In this document: piece by piece, positions 38,921 to 48,639 of the stretch
How positions within the stretch are numbered: position 1 is the first letter of the stretch
Layout: each line of letters starts with the position of its first letter
IMG/VR virus record: IMGVR_UViG_3300029911_000001
Coordinates: 167,109 to 231,108 of that record
Reading direction: 5' to 3' (one strand)
Source of the DNA: a virus
DNA length: 64,000 bases
Notes under the pieces: model-generated
The model's database searches: none
The model's input: only the letters and a program-made list of their open reading frames with translations
Told to the model about the DNA's origin: nothing
Translations under genes and position numbers: made by a program

Positions 38921-41900
38921 TTACCCAATTAGATAACCAAGAATGGCAACGAGAATTAGTGACTGGTAACGCTCAGTTCATCGAAGTGGGCTCGACAATT
39001 TACGTCGTAAGCCAAGTTCGCGCTGACAATACCTTTGCCGTGTTCAAGTCGAACCCGACCCCGCCAACACCGGGTCCGGGTGCTTCTTTCTCTATCACAG
39101 CGATCTATACTTTTCCCGTTATCAATGGGAAAAATAACTCCTCGTTCGACCCCGTAATTGCCTATGACTCTGTAGGTCAGGTGCTGTACATCGTTGGTAC
39201 GCAGGATGATGTTGATGGTAAAGACATCGACGTTATCCTGTTCGCTTACAACACAGCGAATGACACACTAGGACCACCGACAACTATTACCACGGCATCC
39301 TACATTCGGGATTCTTATGATGTGTGTGTCCTATCGGGTTCAGGACACCCCTTCGTGGTCGTGGCGGTCACTAACCCCTCCATCATCTGGCAGACGCCCA
39401 CAGTGTCTGATGTGACTGGCATCAGCATCAGCAGCGACGTGCTCACAGTACAGGCGTTCAACTCATACAGCGTAGGTCAAGGCATTACGTTATCTGCATT
39501 GCAAAATGCTACCTTCCTCAACGGGCAGACCGTCACAGTCACTGGTACGGGTGTCGGTTACTTCACGGCCAGCTTTACCCACGCGGATTACACTCAGGTG
39601 GGTTACGAGAGCGGATTCGCCACATGGCTCCCCGGCCACTCTCTCATCGCGTTTGAATTCACGGACACGCTGAGCCCTCCCGCTGTTGGTTTGGACTCTA
39701 TCACGGTTCTGGACGCATCTCCCTTCAGTACAGGAAACACGTTTGGTGCTGTATCTGTGTATTCTCCCGATGGTCTCAACATCGAAGTGTACTACGAGGC
39801 ACACCCGAAGCAGATTACATTCGCCGACCAGACCTTCAGCATCATTCTGGCAAGCCGCAACCACACGTCCTCCCCCCCGACTCTAATGTGGAGTCTGGGC
39901 AACATCCTGACCTCATTTACAGGTCGCTATGCCGACACTCGTCTCACGGTTATCCCGAGTGGAACCACCCGTACTCTTTTGCAACAGTTCTTCAGTCAGG
40001 AGGTTCACCAGAACGCATTGATAGGTAACCTTCTGCTCGGTTACTACGACGGCACTGTGGCCCTCAGCCCACCGCAGCCTCTGGGTCAGTGGAGCTTCCA
40101 CATCACTCCGGGCTCGAACACAACCTCGTACATCCAAGGAACTCTATCCGTCGCATCAACCACAGGAGCCTTCGTCTCATACCTTGCTGAGCCTGTATAC
40201 AGCCTCCGTGGCGAGTGGTCGCCACAGGTCAAGCGGTACGCCGTGAATGACCGCGTGCGTTATGGCACCACCGACTACATTGTCAACACCGCCCTCACCT
40301 ACAATTATCTGGGTGCGTGGGTAAGTGAGAATACATACCCTGCTGGTGCCGTAGTTCAATCCGCTCTAGCGACCAACCCGGTGAGTTACGCCTTTTACAC
40401 CACGATAGATGGCGTCCCCGTCTCAGTCGTGGCACCTAACCTTAACCCAACAAACTGGACGGCGACACCTACGCCTGACATCGACCCACGCTTCACTCTA
40501 GCCCCAACCTCGTGGCCGTTGAAGACGAGTGCCTTGGACGTTGCTACGTTCAACTTGTCCGACGTACCGGGCTTCTACAACACGTTGAATTTTACATGGT
40601 TGCGGGGCTCTAAGACACCCTTTGACGACCTGTCGCAGTGGGGTGTGATTGGTGAACAGCAGGGCTCGACTACATCAGGGGCAACCTATGTCTCTAACTT
40701 CAACACGCCCCCCATCGTCAAGCTTGTACCCAGCGGCGCGGCTACAGCCTACCGTGCAACCCCTTTGTTTTTCGACGCCAGCGGAACGAATGACGGCGAC
40801 AGCGACACTGTTGAGTACACATGGACGTACAGCCCACATAACTCCTATGTCAGTTTAACTCCAAATCTGATTATGGGTAACACTGCCACGTTCACTGTGA
40901 GCCGTGGCATCGGTGGTGCGGCTGAGACCTTCGTTGTAGGGGTTGTTGCGGTGAACTACAACGGTGTAATTCCAGAGCACCCGCCAATGAATATCACCAA
41001 CATCGCCATCTCAGGCAACGTGTTGACGGTGACCACGAGTGCTCCGGTCAATCTTGCCCATGGTGAGTCTGTATTCTTGTACAACATCGCTTCGGCCACG
41101 TTCCTAAATGATGTTCAAGTTGTAGTGTCAGGTACATCGGGCAATAATTTCTCAGCCCCCTTCACCCACGCGTACTACACCGCAGCCGACACTGGAAAGG
41201 CGATTGCCAATGTCCAATACGGTTTCTGCACGGTTACGGTTCCTTTCAACGCGGTTCCAACGATTGACTTCACCCACGACGGAACCACCCACAACCCCGT
41301 CACGCTCCCGATTTCGGCGGCTAGAAATTCGGTCGTCACGATTCATCCTACCTACGGAGGAATAAGCGATAACGATGACTCAGTTACGTACTCTTGGACT
41401 CAGGTCTCAGGTACACCGATTCTATCGACTCAGATTCTCAGCGGGGTGACATCCAGCTTCTTGCAGTTTGAGACCAATGGTGCTCCTGTGCAAGGGGACA
41501 CGATTGTCTGGTCTCTCACCGTCAGTGATGGTGTGAACACGCCGACCTATGCTACGGTTACAGTCGATGTGGCTCCCTTTGCATTTGTTTTAACCGACAC
41601 GCTACAACTGTCTCGTTCCATGTGGAATGGGAACATATCTCAGCGTAACTCAGCGCAAACATGGTCCGCATTGGACGTGTCAACCATATACACCAATTTC
41701 AATAACATCAAACGGAACTCTGTGTTGGACGGCTCCGACCGCTATATTCTCATCTCTCCGGCTTCAGTTACCATCTACGGGGGGGTGAGTCCAAACATTA
41801 TCCTGTTGCGAAGGTTGTTTACCCCGAATAGCTCTACTATCGTTGATGCGGTACACACTGAGAACGACTACACACTTGTACTGGACAATGCCAGCAAGCT

Positions 41901-42873
41901 GTATCGCTACTCGACTGCTCCGCTCATCAACACGGACAACCCGGATACAACGATTGACTTGACGATGATTTCCAGCATGATCTTCAACAAGGTCTTCACC
42001 ACCTTCAGTTTTGGCAACGTGCGTATTGTAATCCTTACGGGCTCTGAGGGCTGTTTACTGATTCAGCTTCGCAACACCGACTTGCAGTTGCAGGGGGCGC
42101 TTGAGCTTACGGTAGGGGCTGGGTTGCTCTACGGCGTAGATAACGTGCAGTTTGTTCGTATATCCAATGTAGAGTCCCTGAACACAGGTAAACTCCTTCT
42201 TGGTACGATTGCTGTTGTGTCAGCTAGGGTTACCAGTGTTAACGTCACCGGCAATAGTGTGACCCTTGTGGCGAACAATACCTTCTCTCAGGGTACGGTT
42301 GTAACCTTTGCTGACTTGACTGGTGCTACATTCCTCAACGGGGTAACCGCTTCTGTGGTTTCGGCTACTCCGACTCAATTTGTCATCAGCTTCAAACACG
42401 CCGACTACCCCACTACGACTGAAGGGTCTGACGCTATTGCCAGCACGGGGGGTAGTACATATGAGACTCTCATCGACCTGTCCCATGGTCAAATCATTGG
42501 AACGTGGGATGCAACCAAACTTCGCAACCAGTTTGTAACAACAGGTGAAATTCTGTTCGAGCCCAACGACACGTACGCGGGACGCCCTGCTGCTCCTGTC
42601 ATGAACTCAGTTGTAAACGCGGGAGCGGCAAGCCAGCCGGGTTACGTAAATTTGGGGATAAGCTGGGATGCTGACCGACCTGACCTCATCCAGTCGTACC
42701 ACTTGGAGACATCATTCGACCAAGTGAACTGGACTGTCAGCTTGGTTAACAGTGGATTTATCGAGAGCGTCATCATCCCCTCGCCTATCGGTCAGCAGTA
42801 CTACTTCCGGGTCATTGCCTTATCGGTGGATGGTAACTCTCCCTATTCTAATATTGTGAGCATTAACACGTAA
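38917..42873 (+). CDS. Large virion structural protein with repeated beta modules and an FN3-like end
   Basis: 1318 residues from ATG 38917. Beta-rich and Thr/Ser/Val/Asn-rich throughout. A module of about 65 residues occurs three times, each with ATFLN (NATFLNGQTV; SATFLNDVQV; GATFLNGVTA) followed by F-HA-Y. Ig-like stretches (YTWTYSPHNS; YSWTQVSGTP) lie between. The end (GYVNLGISWDADRPDLIQSY to YYFRVIALSVDGNSPYSN) is a fibronectin III domain. Tail, baseplate or fibre decoration is likely. Confidence 0.8.
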   Translation: MITQLDNQEWQRELVTGNAQFIEVGSTIYVVSQVRADNTFAVFKSNPTPPTPGPGASFSITAIYTFPVINGKNNSSFDPVIAYDSVGQVLYIVGTQDDVDGKDIDVILFAYNTANDTLGPPTTITTASYIRDSYDVCVLSGSGHPFVVVAVTNPSIIWQTPTVSDVTGISISSDVLTVQAFNSYSVGQGITLSALQNATFLNGQTVTVTGTGVGYFTASFTHADYTQVGYESGFATWLPGHSLIAFEFTDTLSPPAVGLDSITVLDASPFSTGNTFGAVSVYSPDGLNIEVYYEAHPKQITFADQTFSIILASRNHTSSPPTLMWSLGNILTSFTGRYADTRLTVIPSGTTRTLLQQFFSQEVHQNALIGNLLLGYYDGTVALSPPQPLGQWSFHITPGSNTTSYIQGTLSVASTTGAFVSYLAEPVYSLRGEWSPQVKRYAVNDRVRYGTTDYIVNTALTYNYLGAWVSENTYPAGAVVQSALATNPVSYAFYTTIDGVPVSVVAPNLNPTNWTATPTPDIDPRFTLAPTSWPLKTSALDVATFNLSDVPGFYNTLNFTWLRGSKTPFDDLSQWGVIGEQQGSTTSGATYVSNFNTPPIVKLVPSGAATAYRATPLFFDASGTNDGDSDTVEYTWTYSPHNSYVSLTPNLIMGNTATFTVSRGIGGAAETFVVGVVAVNYNGVIPEHPPMNITNIAISGNVLTVTTSAPVNLAHGESVFLYNIASATFLNDVQVVVSGTSGNNFSAPFTHAYYTAADTGKAIANVQYGFCTVTVPFNAVPTIDFTHDGTTHNPVTLPISAARNSVVTIHPTYGGISDNDDSVTYSWTQVSGTPILSTQILSGVTSSFLQFETNGAPVQGDTIVWSLTVSDGVNTPTYATVTVDVAPFAFVLTDTLQLSRSMWNGNISQRNSAQTWSALDVSTIYTNFNNIKRNSVLDGSDRYILISPASVTIYGGVSPNIILLRRLFTPNSSTIVDAVHTENDYTLVLDNASKLYRYSTAPLINTDNPDTTIDLTMISSMIFNKVFTTFSFGNVRIVILTGSEGCLLIQLRNTDLQLQGALELTVGAGLLYGVDNVQFVRISNVESLNTGKLLLGTIAVVSARVTSVNVTGNSVTLVANNTFSQGTVVTFADLTGATFLNGVTASVVSATPTQFVISFKHADYPTTTEGSDAIASTGGSTYETLIDLSHGQIIGTWDATKLRNQFVTTGEILFEPNDTYAGRPAAPVMNSVVNAGAASQPGYVNLGISWDADRPDLIQSYHLETSFDQVNWTVSLVNSGFIESVIIPSPIGQQYYFRVIALSVDGNSPYSNIVSINT

Positions 42874-42891
42874 ATTTGGGTACTTGATTCT

Positions 42892-43917
42892 ATGTTGATT
42901 GATAAGGGGGACCTGCTCAAGGTTCTCCGCGTGCTATCTGGATTCGATACTCACGCTTGTCCGTTCCTTGGTGTTCAATTCCCACAGGACGACAAGCCGC
43001 AGTTCCATCGCTCCAGTACGTTCGGTTTTCTTCAGACAATCAACTTCGATACTGCTCAACCCCACATCTTCGCATCGCTGATGAATCTGAAAGACCTGCT
43101 CGGTGTGTCCTCTGACGCCATGGACATGGGCGTGGACTTCTTCGGGAAGCTCAAGTTGGAATCCCCAGACGGAGTACGCTTGCAGATTCACACCGTGAGG
43201 AACGACGCTGCCGGGTTCAAGCCTCACTACGTAGGTGACCCCGGTCGATACCGTTACGCTGGCAACACCTTCGATGGCTTCGACATACGGTCATTCAAGG
43301 CTCTGTCAGCTCCCCCCGCGATGGCGGAGGGTAGACTACTCATATGTACAGTTGCGGGGGTCGCCATCTGGACATCGGACACCATCAATGAGATTACCAA
43401 AACCAGAGGCAGCAACACCCTCGCCATACAGCCCCGTGAGGCGTTCCTGCGGTTCGTAGCTGGGGGTGGTGTCAAGGAAGTTCTTGTGAGCCAGCAAGGC
43501 TACTGGCTGGCGGAAAAAGACGGGCTCCTGTGTGCCATGACCATGCATAGTACCCCCACAAACCTGCTGACCGTATACCAGCAGCCCGGTACCGAGTTGA
43601 CCCGCTTCCATGCTCCCCGGCTCCTCGCATCCCTCGCTCACGTGGCCTCCTTGTCAGCGGAAACCGACCGCGTGGAACTCAACCCTCGCGAAGGTATAGT
43701 CTGCCGGGACAAGTACAGTAACCCTCAAGTGTTTCCCCATGGAGCCCAGACCAACTCGTGGCCGAAGGCTGCGGTGTTCGGTCGGACGGCCAAGTTTATT
43801 GTGGATGCTTTGAACCAAACAAATGAGGAAATAGGGGTATTGTATAGTGTGCCCTTACGGAATGCTACCTATCGCATAGTCCGTGGGCCTATCGAAGTTA
43901 ACTTTGGATTGGTGTAA
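42892..43917 (+). CDS. Possible DNA sliding clamp
   Basis: 341 residues, close to the 360-380 of beta clamps. Repeating alpha/beta pattern and starts like MLIDKGDLLKVLRVLSGF fit a clamp, and a DnaX-like loader is encoded at 52608. There is no diagnostic motif, so this is a context-based guess. Confidence 0.35.
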   Translation: MLIDKGDLLKVLRVLSGFDTHACPFLGVQFPQDDKPQFHRSSTFGFLQTINFDTAQPHIFASLMNLKDLLGVSSDAMDMGVDFFGKLKLESPDGVRLQIHTVRNDAAGFKPHYVGDPGRYRYAGNTFDGFDIRSFKALSAPPAMAEGRLLICTVAGVAIWTSDTINEITKTRGSNTLAIQPREAFLRFVAGGGVKEVLVSQQGYWLAEKDGLLCAMTMHSTPTNLLTVYQQPGTELTRFHAPRLLASLAHVASLSAETDRVELNPREGIVCRDKYSNPQVFPHGAQTNSWPKAAVFGRTAKFIVDALNQTNEEIGVLYSVPLRNATYRIVRGPIEVNFGLV

Positions 43918-44300
43918 TGACTGAGTACAGCGAAGAGCGGACGCAGGAGAGTGAAGCTGGGAAAGCGAAGACGCTTGATTCCTACGCTAAGGAGACAGCG
44001 GATGAGAAGGAGCTTCTGTTTCTCCTAGAAAACCTTACCCTCTCTGGTATGCTGAAGTGGAAGCGTATCTGGAACCCATTCAACTCTTACAAGTACAAGA
44101 CGAAGGTCGGCCCGTTCAAGTTTAGAATCTGGTTCCCCCGTTACTGTAAGTATGTTTACGTCAATATCTCGGATGGGATGACGCTTGAAAAGTTGAGTAT
44201 TCAGAGTGATGCACTGCGACTTTATTTTTCTAGGAAGCGTGCGGTAGCTCCTACCTCTGAAGAAGTAATCTCAGCCTTGAGGGAGTTACTCATACCATGA
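43917..44300 (+). CDS. Unknown protein
   Basis: 127 residues, start overlaps the previous stop. Acidic head, then a basic aromatic segment (KWKRIWNPFNSYKYKTKVG). Not recognised. Confidence 0.6.
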   Translation: MTEYSEERTQESEAGKAKTLDSYAKETADEKELLFLLENLTLSGMLKWKRIWNPFNSYKYKTKVGPFKFRIWFPRYCKYVYVNISDGMTLEKLSIQSDALRLYFSRKRAVAPTSEEVISALRELLIP

Positions 44301-44349
44301 GACCCTCTGGACGAACCCATCTCAACCCTAATCGAATTATAGGAGCCCT

Positions 44350-44565
44350 ATGACAGACGCAATTGAAACCACCACCGAGAAGTCCCCGAAGGCAAAGAAG
44401 GTATTCTCCCCCCTAACCCGAACATGGGCACTCGGCTCCTGCAACAGCCGCGACTTGGTTGCTCTTCTCAACAAGCTGTCCGCTGAAGGCAGTGAGATTT
44501 TCAGCGTCAATGCCAACGTCAACGTCGGCGGCATGTTCGAGATTCTCTCCTACACTGATAAGTAA
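44350..44565 (+). CDS. Small unknown protein
   Basis: 71 residues, AGGAG upstream of the ATG. Its stop overlaps the SbcC C-half start, so the two are probably co-translated. Confidence 0.6.
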   Translation: MTDAIETTTEKSPKAKKVFSPLTRTWALGSCNSRDLVALLNKLSAEGSEIFSVNANVNVGGMFEILSYTDK

Positions 44566-45221
44566 TGGAACAGACCCTCTCCAATCGCATTGCGGTCTTC
44601 CGCAATGGGCGGGTTCGCGTCGAACAGCAGCTAGAGAATGAACGGCGTACCATCACTCGCCTCACCACTCGCATTGACCAAATCAAGGAAGAGTCAATCG
44701 AGCTTGCCAAAGCTGTGTCTCTGCTCGACCGTTGCATTGAAGTGGTATCAATTAATGGAATCGGCAAGATTGAATCCATTGTCTCTGCCGGTCTACGCAA
44801 GGTGTTCAAGGACAACACGCTTGGTCTGGTGGTGGAGAAGAAGGAGACGGCTCGTGGCTACTCCTATCGTCTGCTCATCAAACAAGGGGATACCTTGGGA
44901 AACCCCATGGACTCCTTCGGTGGGGGCGTGCAGAATGTGACCGCCTTCCTCCTAAGAGTCATTTTGATTAAAAGGTTCAAGCTATCAAAAGCGATTTTTT
45001 TGGACGAGAGCTTTAGTAATGTATCCTCCGAATTCCTCCCCCAAGTTTCTAACATGCTGAGGACTCTCGTCGATAATAATGGGTTTACTATACTTACGGT
45101 ATCTCATCAACCATTAATCACCGCCTGTGCAGATAAGGTTTACAGGGTTCAAGAAACTCCAAAGGACGGCCCCCTACTTGTAGAAGGTAACGTCGATGAA
45201 GAGGTCCTCGATGCAGGTTAG
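44565..45221 (+). CDS. SbcC/Rad50-like ATPase, C-terminal half
   Basis: 218 residues. A coiled-coil start (1-55), then the C-terminal ATPase lobe: ABC signature DSFGGGVQN near 116, Walker B AIFLDESFSNV near 143, H-loop TVSHQ near 178. No Walker A. It complements the N-terminal half at 6136-7458. The coil is much shorter than the about 220 residues of the N half. From about 44940 onward the DNA is A+T-richer. Confidence 0.82.
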   Translation: MEQTLSNRIAVFRNGRVRVEQQLENERRTITRLTTRIDQIKEESIELAKAVSLLDRCIEVVSINGIGKIESIVSAGLRKVFKDNTLGLVVEKKETARGYSYRLLIKQGDTLGNPMDSFGGGVQNVTAFLLRVILIKRFKLSKAIFLDESFSNVSSEFLPQVSNMLRTLVDNNGFTILTVSHQPLITACADKVYRVQETPKDGPLLVEGNVDEEVLDAG

Positions 45222-45615
45222 TTGGATTATAAAATCACCAGAAGAAATATGGGACAAATGTCGGGAATTAGTTAAACGGCATAGGCGCAGGTTCCTACAA
45301 AGCAACTCGCGCCCGTGTCCTTGGAACTGCACCAAAGCGGTGCTTTCTTCAAAGCACGAGGTCACCGGATGCCGGGGATGTGGTTCTAGGAACCCTGAAT
45401 TCTGCAAAAATACTGGATTATTCAGTCCTCTTTTTACAAAGGAGGAATTGGTTCACCAATTCAAAGAGAAATTAAAAGACCCTCAAGTGTTACTCCAAGA
45501 GTACCGAGATTTGGTAGTTTTTTTTTGGTGCTTAAATATATTTGACATGAAAACCCTAGATGAGGGGAAAATTTCAAATATGGAAAAGGGTCTAAATGGA
45601 AAAGAAAAGAGCTAG
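45211..45615 (+). CDS. Unknown Cys-containing protein
   Basis: 134 residues from ATG 45211. CPWNCTKA and CRGCGSRNPEFC suggest a zinc site. A+T-rich with short Lys runs, unlike upstream genes, so it may have arrived with the 3' patch of the previous gene. Confidence 0.55.
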   Translation: MQVSWIIKSPEEIWDKCRELVKRHRRRFLQSNSRPCPWNCTKAVLSSKHEVTGCRGCGSRNPEFCKNTGLFSPLFTKEELVHQFKEKLKDPQVLLQEYRDLVVFFWCLNIFDMKTLDEGKISNMEKGLNGKEKS

Positions 45616-45680
45616 TAGGTCTATCCCTCATCGGTTCTAAGTCTATGTGCCAATTGTGGAAGTACAGAAAGGCGGCTTAG

Positions 45681-46433
45681 ATGGCAGCTAAGCCGTGGTG
45701 GGAAGTCGATGTGCCGAGAATCATCAAGGAGACTGATGACTTCTACACTCGCGTCGAAGCGGTAGCTCCTTCCAAGAACAAGCTCACCCTCACCAAGAAA
45801 AAAATTATGGAGATTCGCTCATGGGCACCTACACTCCGAATGTACGATGCTCACTTTGAATCCGTACTCAAGCAACTTGGTTTCTTCTACGTACCGAACA
45901 GAGTAGTCCCCGGTCCCGCGTTCGTCTTCCCCATCCGGGACACTGAGGGCAAGTTTAGTTCGGCACAAACTAAGCCGCTAGAGGGCAGTGCATATGGTAC
46001 CGGCTCCAAGTACCGGAACATAGGGGAGAAGCTGTTCTGCCCCCGCTGGCTGGGTAATGACCACGCCACACTCAAGAGAATTATTGAACTTCAAAAGGTC
46101 ATTGTGGTGGAAGGTCCGTTCGACCTTCTGGCCGCTCGGCTGCTCTGTCCCGACGTTCCAATCATGTCCCCGCTCACTAAACTGTTGGGGAAGAACCACA
46201 TCGCATACCTTCGGATGCTAGGGGTCAAAGACCTCGTGCTTATGTACGACAATGAAGTGAGCAGCAGGGAGGGGGAGGATGGTGCTGGAAATATGTCCAT
46301 GGAGCAACAGGCCAAGTTCATCAAGACCATGCACGTCACCTCGATCCTAGCTCCAGCACCCGACCCCAGTGATTGCTTGAAAGTCCCCGATTATGCTGTA
46401 AAATTGAAGGCATACATTATGGCCGAGGTCTAG
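45681..46433 (+). CDS. TOPRIM subunit of a split DnaG-like primase
   Basis: 250 residues. The RNA-polymerase basic domain region (GPAFVFPIRDTEGKFSS; FCPRWLG) precedes TOPRIM: VIVVEGPFDLLAA (Glu near 143) and LVLMYDNE (Asp near 188). No zinc domain; that is encoded at 29599-30288. The two should act together to prime lagging-strand synthesis. Confidence 0.85.
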   Translation: MAAKPWWEVDVPRIIKETDDFYTRVEAVAPSKNKLTLTKKKIMEIRSWAPTLRMYDAHFESVLKQLGFFYVPNRVVPGPAFVFPIRDTEGKFSSAQTKPLEGSAYGTGSKYRNIGEKLFCPRWLGNDHATLKRIIELQKVIVVEGPFDLLAARLLCPDVPIMSPLTKLLGKNHIAYLRMLGVKDLVLMYDNEVSSREGEDGAGNMSMEQQAKFIKTMHVTSILAPAPDPSDCLKVPDYAVKLKAYIMAEV

Positions 46434-46444
46434 TATTAGGTAGC

Positions 46445-46612
46445 ATGGATGCCCTGACCACACTACTCGAATCCGATGGTTGGACAGTAGAGTGTGAGTC
46501 CCCGCTGGAGATTCGCCATGCTGAGACTGAGTCTTTCGCTAGTGGCTGGGCGGCTAAGCTTATCTTTGAACACTATCAAGTAATGGGCGCAAGAATTTGG
46601 AATGAGGATTGA
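46445..46612 (+). CDS. Small unknown protein
   Basis: 55 residues from ATG 46445, MDALTTLLESDGWTVECESP. A GTATTA box overlaps the preceding stop. Confidence 0.55.
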   Translation: MDALTTLLESDGWTVECESPLEIRHAETESFASGWAAKLIFEHYQVMGARIWNED

Positions 46613-46849
46613 ATGACTGCTAGGAAATTTGAATACAGGGAACCAACCGAATCCAACCCGACACATCTGCCCAACGAGTTCACCATCACGGTGAGCGTTG
46701 ACAAGGTTCGGAACCTCGGCGTCAAGGTACTGAAGACCACAGACTTTGCCTCCCCACAGGCGGAAGCCTTCTTGATGCTGTATGGTGGTGCTCTGCAAGA
46801 TAAGTTGAACCTCACCATCAAAGACTTTGTAACAGAAAAGTTGGTGTAA
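46613..46849 (+). CDS. Small unknown protein
   Basis: 78 residues, directly after the previous stop. ITVSVDKVRNLGVKVLKTTD is beta-alpha-like. No family. Confidence 0.55.
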   Translation: MTARKFEYREPTESNPTHLPNEFTITVSVDKVRNLGVKVLKTTDFASPQAEAFLMLYGGALQDKLNLTIKDFVTEKLV

Positions 46850-46851
46850 TC

Positions 46852-47139
46852 ATGGCAAAGACCGAGGCAGCATCGCCCGACCTCATCGCAATAGAACCCT
46901 ATGACGGGGAGACCCAACTTCTGGTTGTTCAGGTCTACCTTGACAATGGGGTAGTCTATGAGTACGATGTCAAGGGTGCCCACAAGGCTCGTGAGCACGC
47001 ATGTGCTATCATTGTAGGCGGCTATCGCCACAACGATGGTGCTGGAGAGTTCGAACACTACCCGCCTCATCGTGTGGCAAAGGTAAAAGTTGTTGGAGTC
47101 ATCCCCACCAAGTACCCAGACCGGGTGTCAGGAACATAA
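46852..47139 (+). CDS. Small unknown protein
   Basis: 95 residues, TAATC spacing from the previous gene, and its TAA overlaps the next ATG. VYLDNGVVYEYDVKGAHKA is beta-rich. Not recognised. Confidence 0.58.
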   Translation: MAKTEAASPDLIAIEPYDGETQLLVVQVYLDNGVVYEYDVKGAHKAREHACAIIVGGYRHNDGAGEFEHYPPHRVAKVKVVGVIPTKYPDRVSGT

Positions 47140-48371
47140 TGCCAAACGCTGACTGCTGCGACATCTGCGGCGAGACATATCACAGAAGCGAGAACTGTGG
47201 TCGCATTGTTCCTCGCGACCGAGTGTTCGGTTCTGTATTCGGCCAAGCTATCGGCGATGCCATCGGACATCCTATCGAGTTCATCGAAGCTGGCACCGAT
47301 GCCAAGCAAGTTTCCGGCCTACTCGATGACAACAGGTTCACCGACGACACCCAGATGTTCTGTGCCATCGGCGAAGCTATGTTGGACTCCCCGCCTCACA
47401 AGGGTGAAGAGGAGTTCATGGTTGCCCTCGGAAAGCGGTTCGTTGACTGGCGTCACAACCCCCTTGGCGGCTCACACCGGGCTCCGGGCGGTAACTGCAT
47501 GGAAGCTGTCCGTAAGCTGGGCACCGGCATGTCATGGCGTGAGACAGGCGGTAAGGATTTCAAGGGCAACGGCACTGCTATGCGTTCGGGTGTTGTTGGA
47601 TGCGTGTACTGGAGAACCCCGGAGCTTGCCTTCCGCATCGGCTGTCTGACCAGCGTCTGCACTCACAACAACCTTGAAGCTATTCTTGCTGCTGGTACAG
47701 TGGCCTACCTCGTGGCTGCTCAAATCGGAGGGACCAGCTTTGCGGAGGCCGTGGCAAACGCTCTCCTACTGTGTGCTGACTTCGACAACCCGATGCGGGT
47801 TCCCAGTTATCCACAGGATGTCAAGATTGGGTCGGGTTACCACAACCAGAACCCATGGTACACTGTGGCACGTTTTGGAGCCGCCTATGCACTGGGCACT
47901 GATAACGCACCCATTCACGCCGCTATCGCCGCTCTCGAAGACCCCACCAGCATTGTCAAGGATGGTGCTGCCGTACCTGCCGTCGCAGAAGCTATCTTCT
48001 TCAACGCCCGGTTCGAGAGGTACCGTGACATTGTGATTGAAGCTGCCAATAACAGCGACGACACCGACACCATCGCTGCCATCTCAGGGACTATTGCCGG
48101 GGCACGAGTAGGCTTCAAAAACATCAACAAGCATTGGACAAAGAAGATTGAGTTGGCGGAGTACCTGACTGACCTCGCTACCCGTCTGTGGGAGTTGTCG
48201 GAAGTCTACGGTCGGGAGGTTCCTGTGCTTGTCCCCCACAATGCAGTGAACATGGCGAACACCGAAGATGTTGACACCCTGCTCGACACCGATGACGCTG
48301 AAATTGAAGGTGAAGAATTGCACACCATCCTCAGTAGTGAGGATGAGGAAGAATACGAGGTAGAGTTCTAA
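47139..48371 (+). CDS. ADP-ribosylglycohydrolase (ARH/DraG family) with an N-terminal zinc knuckle
   Basis: 410 residues from ATG 47139. CDICGETYHRSENC is a C-x2-C-x4-H-x4-C knuckle at residues about 7-20. The ARH fold follows: GQAIGDAIGHPIEF, DDNRFTDDTQM (metal site), GNGTAMRSG, and NSDDTDTIAAISGTIAGA. It should remove ADP-ribose from protein or nucleic acid. The knuckle fusion is unusual. A long acidic tail ends the protein. Confidence 0.9.
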   Translation: MPNADCCDICGETYHRSENCGRIVPRDRVFGSVFGQAIGDAIGHPIEFIEAGTDAKQVSGLLDDNRFTDDTQMFCAIGEAMLDSPPHKGEEEFMVALGKRFVDWRHNPLGGSHRAPGGNCMEAVRKLGTGMSWRETGGKDFKGNGTAMRSGVVGCVYWRTPELAFRIGCLTSVCTHNNLEAILAAGTVAYLVAAQIGGTSFAEAVANALLLCADFDNPMRVPSYPQDVKIGSGYHNQNPWYTVARFGAAYALGTDNAPIHAAIAALEDPTSIVKDGAAVPAVAEAIFFNARFERYRDIVIEAANNSDDTDTIAAISGTIAGARVGFKNINKHWTKKIELAEYLTDLATRLWELSEVYGREVPVLVPHNAVNMANTEDVDTLLDTDDAEIEGEELHTILSSEDEEEYEVEF

Positions 48372-48607
48372 TGGATAAAGTGTATGATGGTGAGTTCAAG
48401 TTCCGTAAGGTAGAGCGTGAGACTCCTGAGGGCTGGGAGAACATCGCGTTCAGTGACTTGAAGGTGAGCGACCGCTTCAAGTTGTATGACGATGACACCG
48501 TTGCAGACCCTCTCGAAGATGGTTCGAGGGTGTACGTGGCTACGAGCGCAGCGTATCCTTGTCCGCCCCCTGAAGGAAATTACGGCATCGAGTTCCAAGA
48601 CGCCTAA
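48371..48607 (+). CDS. Small unknown protein
   Basis: 78 residues; its ATG overlaps the previous stop. VERETPEGWENIAFSDLKVS then KLYDDDTVADPLEDG, beta-rich. Not recognised. Confidence 0.58.
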   Translation: MDKVYDGEFKFRKVERETPEGWENIAFSDLKVSDRFKLYDDDTVADPLEDGSRVYVATSAAYPCPPPEGNYGIEFQDA

Positions 48608-48639
48608 ACCCAGTATTACAGTAGAGAGGATTACATAAC

